Source: Herbidospora daliensis | GTDB taxonomy: Bacteria > Actinomycetota > Actinomycetes > Streptosporangiales > Streptosporangiaceae | Direction: 5' to 3' | Length of the DNA stretch: 64,000 nucleotides | NCBI RefSeq assembly: GCF_001570585.1 | Contig: NZ_BBXF01000004.1 | Location: forward strand, 372,001-436,000 | Part shown: positions 61,494-64,000 of the stretch, piece by piece | How positions within the stretch are numbered: position 1 is the stretch's first letter | Layout: every line of letters begins with the position of its first letter | Program-made: the position numbers and the translations under genes | Notes under the pieces: model-generated | The model's input: only the letters and a program-made list of their open reading frames with translations | Database searches by the model: none | What the model was told of the DNA's origin: nothing

Positions 61494-61508
61494 GATAGTA
61501 GCACTATC
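61494..61508 (-). promoter_or_regulatory. Palindrome over the promoter of the thioredoxin-fold gene
   Basis: GATAGT-AGC-ACTATC overlaps a likely -10 box (TACTAT on the minus strand, 61500-61495). TTGCCC 16-17 bases upstream could be the -35 box. Transcription would begin at or beside the ATG 61488, so the mRNA may be leaderless and a repressor may bind here. Confidence 0.5.
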
Positions 61509-61561
61509 CAATCAGAGGGCAACAAAAAACGGACTTCCGGGAGGAAGTCCGTTTTCGAAGG

Positions 61562-61634
61562 TAGCCCCGAGCGGATTCGAACCGCCGCTACCGCCTTGAG
61601 AGGGCGGCGTCCTAGGCCGCTAGACGACGGAGCC
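61562..61634 (-). tRNA. tRNA-Glu (CUC)
   Basis: 73 bases. Acceptor GGCTCCG/CGGGGCT with two G-U pairs, D-arm GTCTAGCGGCCTAGGAC, anticodon stem CCGCC/GGCGG around loop CTCTCAA (anticodon CUC), T-loop GGTTCGAATCC. CCA is not encoded. Confidence 0.95.
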
Positions 61635-61663
61635 CTAGAACTGCTGGTGAGAGGGAAATCTCG

Positions 61664-61736
61664 TACTCCCGAGCGGATTCGAACCGCCGTTACCGCCTTG
61701 AGAGGGCGGCGTCCTAGGCCACTAGACGACGGGAGC
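61664..61736 (-). tRNA. tRNA-Glu (CUC), second copy
   Basis: 73 bases. The D-, anticodon and T-arms are nearly identical to the copy at 61562; the acceptor is GCTCCCG/CGGGAGT, so the stem differs at paired positions. Anticodon CUC. CCA is not encoded. Confidence 0.95.
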
Positions 61737-61754
61737 AAGGCTGCACTACGTGCG

Positions 61755-61826
61755 CTGGGGTACCAGGACTCGAACCTAGAATAACTGAACCAGAATCAGT
61801 CGTGTTGCCAATTACACCATACCCCA
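61755..61826 (-). tRNA. tRNA-Gln (CUG)
   Basis: 72 bases. Acceptor TGGGGTA/TACCCCA, anticodon stem ACTGA/TCAGT with loop TTCTGGT (anticodon CUG), T-loop GGTTCGAGTCC. It is the first of three tRNA genes in one direction. Confidence 0.95.
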
Positions 61827-61974
61827 TCAGCGAACTTGTTCCCCGGGGGGCTTATCGCTCGCGACTCCGAAAGAATAGCCCAGCTCCGGGCCCACTGCCA
61901 AAACGAAAGCCGATCGCCCCGCCGACGAGCGGTGTGACAAGCTGAAAGTCCCGTTTCGCGAAGGAGCCCGGCCG

Positions 61975-63945
61975 ATGACCAACCCGTTCTTCACGCCCAG
62001 CACCCTCCCCTACCGGCTCCCGCCGTTCGCGGAGATCAGGGAGGAACACTACGTTCCGGCGTTCGAACGGGCCATGGCCGACCACCTCGCCGAGGTCGAG
62101 GCCATCGCGACGCAGACCGACCCCGCGACCTTCGCCAACACCCTCGAAGCGCTCGAACGGGCCGGCGACATGCTCCAGCGGGTCTCCATCGCCTTCTTCA
62201 ACCAGGCGGGCAGCGACACCACCCCCCGCATCCAGGAGATCCAGCAGGAGATCACCCCGAAGCTGGCGGCCCACCAGGACTCCGTCGCCCTCAATCCGGC
62301 GCTCTACGCCCGGATCAAGGCCGTGGAGACCGACGTGCCGGAGGAGCAGTGGCTGCTCCAGCGTTACCTGACCGACTTCGTACGGGCGGGCGCCGAGCTC
62401 GACGACGACCAGCAGGCCCGGCTGCGCGCGATCAACGAGGAGCTGTCGGGCCTCGCCGCGACCTTCCAGTTCAACCTGCTCAACGACACCAACGCGCGCG
62501 CCGTCGCGGTCGACGACGCCGCGGCCCTCGACGGCCTGTCGGCCGACGAGATCGCCGGCCTGCGCGAGACCGCGACCGAGCGGGGCCTCGACGGGAAACA
62601 CCTGATCACCCTGGTCCTGCCGACCGGGCAGCCCGCGCTGACGTCGCTGACCGACCGGTCGCTGCGCGAGCGCGTCTTCCGCGCCTCCACCGGCCGGGGG
62701 GCGGCCAACGCCGGGCTCATCACCCGCATCGCCGCGCTCCGCCGCGAGCGGGCCAACCTGCTCGGCTACCGCGACCACGCCGAATACGCCCTGGCCGACC
62801 AGACCGCCGGCACCACCGGCGCGGTCACCGAGATGCTCGACAAGCTCGTCACCCCCGCCGTCGCCAACGCCCGCCGCGAGCAGGCGGCCCTCGAAGAGCA
62901 GGCCGGCTTCCCGATCGAGGCCTGGGACTGGGCGTTCTACGCCGAGAAGGTGCGCCAGGCCCGCTACGACATCGACAGCGCCGCCATGCGCCCCTACTTC
63001 GAGCTCAACCGGGTGCTGGTCGACGGCGTCTTCCACGCCGCCCACCGCCTCTACGGGCTCTCGTTCACCGAACGCGCCGACCTCGTCGGCTACCACCCCG
63101 ACGTGCGGATCTGGGAGGTCGCCGACGAAGACGGCTCCCCCCTCGGGCTGTTCCTGGGCGACTTCCACGCGCGGGCGTCCAAGCGCGGCGGGGCGTGGAT
63201 GAACAGCCTCGTCCACCAGTCGGGGCTGACGGGGTACCGGCCGGTGGTGGTCAACAACCTCAACATCGTCAAGGGCGAGCCGACCCTGATGACCTTCGAC
63301 GAGGTCAACACGATGTTCCACGAGTTCGGCCACGCCCTGCACGGCCTGTTCTCCGACGTGCGCTTCCCGCGCTTCTCCGGCACGGCGGTGCCGCGCGACT
63401 TCGTCGAGTACCCCTCCCAGGTCAACGAGATGTGGGCGACCCACCCCGAGATCCTGGCCAACTACGCCCGGCACCACGAGACCGGCGAGCCGATGCCGCG
63501 CGACCTCGTCGACCGCATGCTGGAGGCGCAGAAGTTCAACCAGGGCTACGCGACCGTCGAATACCTGGCCGCGACCCTGCTCGACTGGGCCTGGCACACC
63601 GACTACGAGGGCGGCGACGCCGAGACCTTCGAGGTCGCGGCCCTGCGCGCCGCCGGGCTCGACCTGCCGGCCGTGCCGCCGCGCTACCGGAGCACCTACT
63701 TCGCGCACATCTGGGCGAGCGGCTACGCGGCGGGCTACTACTCCTACATCTGGAGCGAGGTGCTCGACGCCGACACGGTCGACTGGTTCACCGAGAACGG
63801 CGGGCTGACCAGGGAGAACGGCGACGTCTTCCGGTCGCGGCTGCTGTCGAAGGGCGGCAGCGCCGACCCGATGGCCGCCTTCCGCGCCTTCCGCGGCCGC
63901 GACCCGCGCATCGAACCGCTCCTGGAGCGGCGCGGTCTCCTCTAG
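61975..63945 (+). CDS. dcp: M3-family oligopeptidase (Dcp/oligopeptidase A type)
   Basis: 656 residues with AAGGAG before ATG 61975. The zinc site is HEFGH (449-453) with the third ligand Glu478 in FVEYPSQ, the standard distance. The N-terminal helical half opens TLPYRLPPFAEIREEHYVPAFE, typical of peptidyl-dipeptidase Dcp and oligopeptidase A. No signal peptide, so it degrades peptides in the cytoplasm. It is divergent from the tRNA cluster. Confidence 0.93.
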   Translation: MTNPFFTPSTLPYRLPPFAEIREEHYVPAFERAMADHLAEVEAIATQTDPATFANTLEALERAGDMLQRVSIAFFNQAGSDTTPRIQEIQQEITPKLAAHQDSVALNPALYARIKAVETDVPEEQWLLQRYLTDFVRAGAELDDDQQARLRAINEELSGLAATFQFNLLNDTNARAVAVDDAAALDGLSADEIAGLRETATERGLDGKHLITLVLPTGQPALTSLTDRSLRERVFRASTGRGAANAGLITRIAALRRERANLLGYRDHAEYALADQTAGTTGAVTEMLDKLVTPAVANARREQAALEEQAGFPIEAWDWAFYAEKVRQARYDIDSAAMRPYFELNRVLVDGVFHAAHRLYGLSFTERADLVGYHPDVRIWEVADEDGSPLGLFLGDFHARASKRGGAWMNSLVHQSGLTGYRPVVVNNLNIVKGEPTLMTFDEVNTMFHEFGHALHGLFSDVRFPRFSGTAVPRDFVEYPSQVNEMWATHPEILANYARHHETGEPMPRDLVDRMLEAQKFNQGYATVEYLAATLLDWAWHTDYEGGDAETFEVAALRAAGLDLPAVPPRYRSTYFAHIWASGYAAGYYSYIWSEVLDADTVDWFTENGGLTRENGDVFRSRLLSKGGSADPMAAFRAFRGRDPRIEPLLERRGLL

Positions 63946-63948
63946 CGA

Positions 63949-64000
63949 TCAGTAGGTGCACTGGACGGTGACGTCGTCGAGTTCGATCTCGGCGGCGTAG
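63949..64000 (-). CDS. 3' end of an unidentified gene
   Basis: Only the last 16 residues lie in the window: YAAEIELDDVTVQCTY followed by TGA. Too short to identify. It converges on the M3 peptidase gene with three bases between the stops. Confidence 0.5.
   Translation of the reverse strand, partial: YAAEIELDDVTVQCTY

Overview
The window is about 64 kb of very GC-rich DNA with dense gene packing, frequent GTG starts and strong third-position GC. It comes from a Gram-positive actinobacterium. The markers are a SigR-type sigma factor, an NdgR/LtbR-type regulator next to leuCD, CofC/FbiD (coenzyme F420), a Cds1-type cysteine desulfhydrase and many two-domain regulators. A member of the Streptosporangiales or a relative is my best guess; that placement is inference from gene order and style only.

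Accessory block, 0-17 kb. A catabolic pair on the minus strand (an aldehyde dehydrogenase fragment cut by the window edge, and a benzoylformate-decarboxylase-like ThDP protein) faces an IclR regulator across a dense cluster of GAAC/GTTC palindromes. Then come an MFS exporter, an orphan solute-binding lipoprotein and a degenerate adenylation-domain protein in one orientation; a large ATPase-LuxR regulator; an ABC exporter; a class B penicillin-binding protein; MerR and TetR regulators; a GH1 beta-glucosidase; a secreted coiled-coil protein; and a second aldehyde dehydrogenase.

Stress and surface block, 17-27 kb. An alpha/beta hydrolase, typA, sodC, a DUF2461 protein, a polysaccharide deacetylase, a MEDS/ATPase anti-sigma-like protein, two small conserved proteins, sigR without an adjacent rsrA, cds1 and a DUF6461-type protein.

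Repeat-rich block, 27-31 kb. Three unrelated tandem arrays (units of about 50/101 bp, 27 bp and 39 bp) lie around ftsY and downstream of smc. Two of them begin with the last codons and stop codon of the adjacent gene.

Conserved housekeeping block, 28-61 kb. ftsY, smc, acyP, mutM, rnc, rpmF, yceD, coaD, rsmD, recG, a FakA-like gene, rpmB, thiD, thiL, an Lrp-type domain, ddl, gpsA, plsC, cofC, hup, leuD, leuC and ndgR follow an order common in actinobacteria. It supplies chromosome segregation and protein targeting, rRNA processing and DNA repair, cofactor and lipid precursor synthesis, cell-wall precursors and leucine. thiL apparently starts at ATC. A proline/glycine repeat membrane protein sits beside thiD, and an MFS exporter with a TetR regulator that carries an extra small beta-rich domain has inserted between cofC and hup.

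End block, 58-64 kb. A long acidic protein of unknown function, a PaaI-type thioesterase, a thioredoxin-fold protein, three tRNA genes (Gln-CUG and two Glu-CUC), an M3 peptidase and the 3' tip of one further gene.
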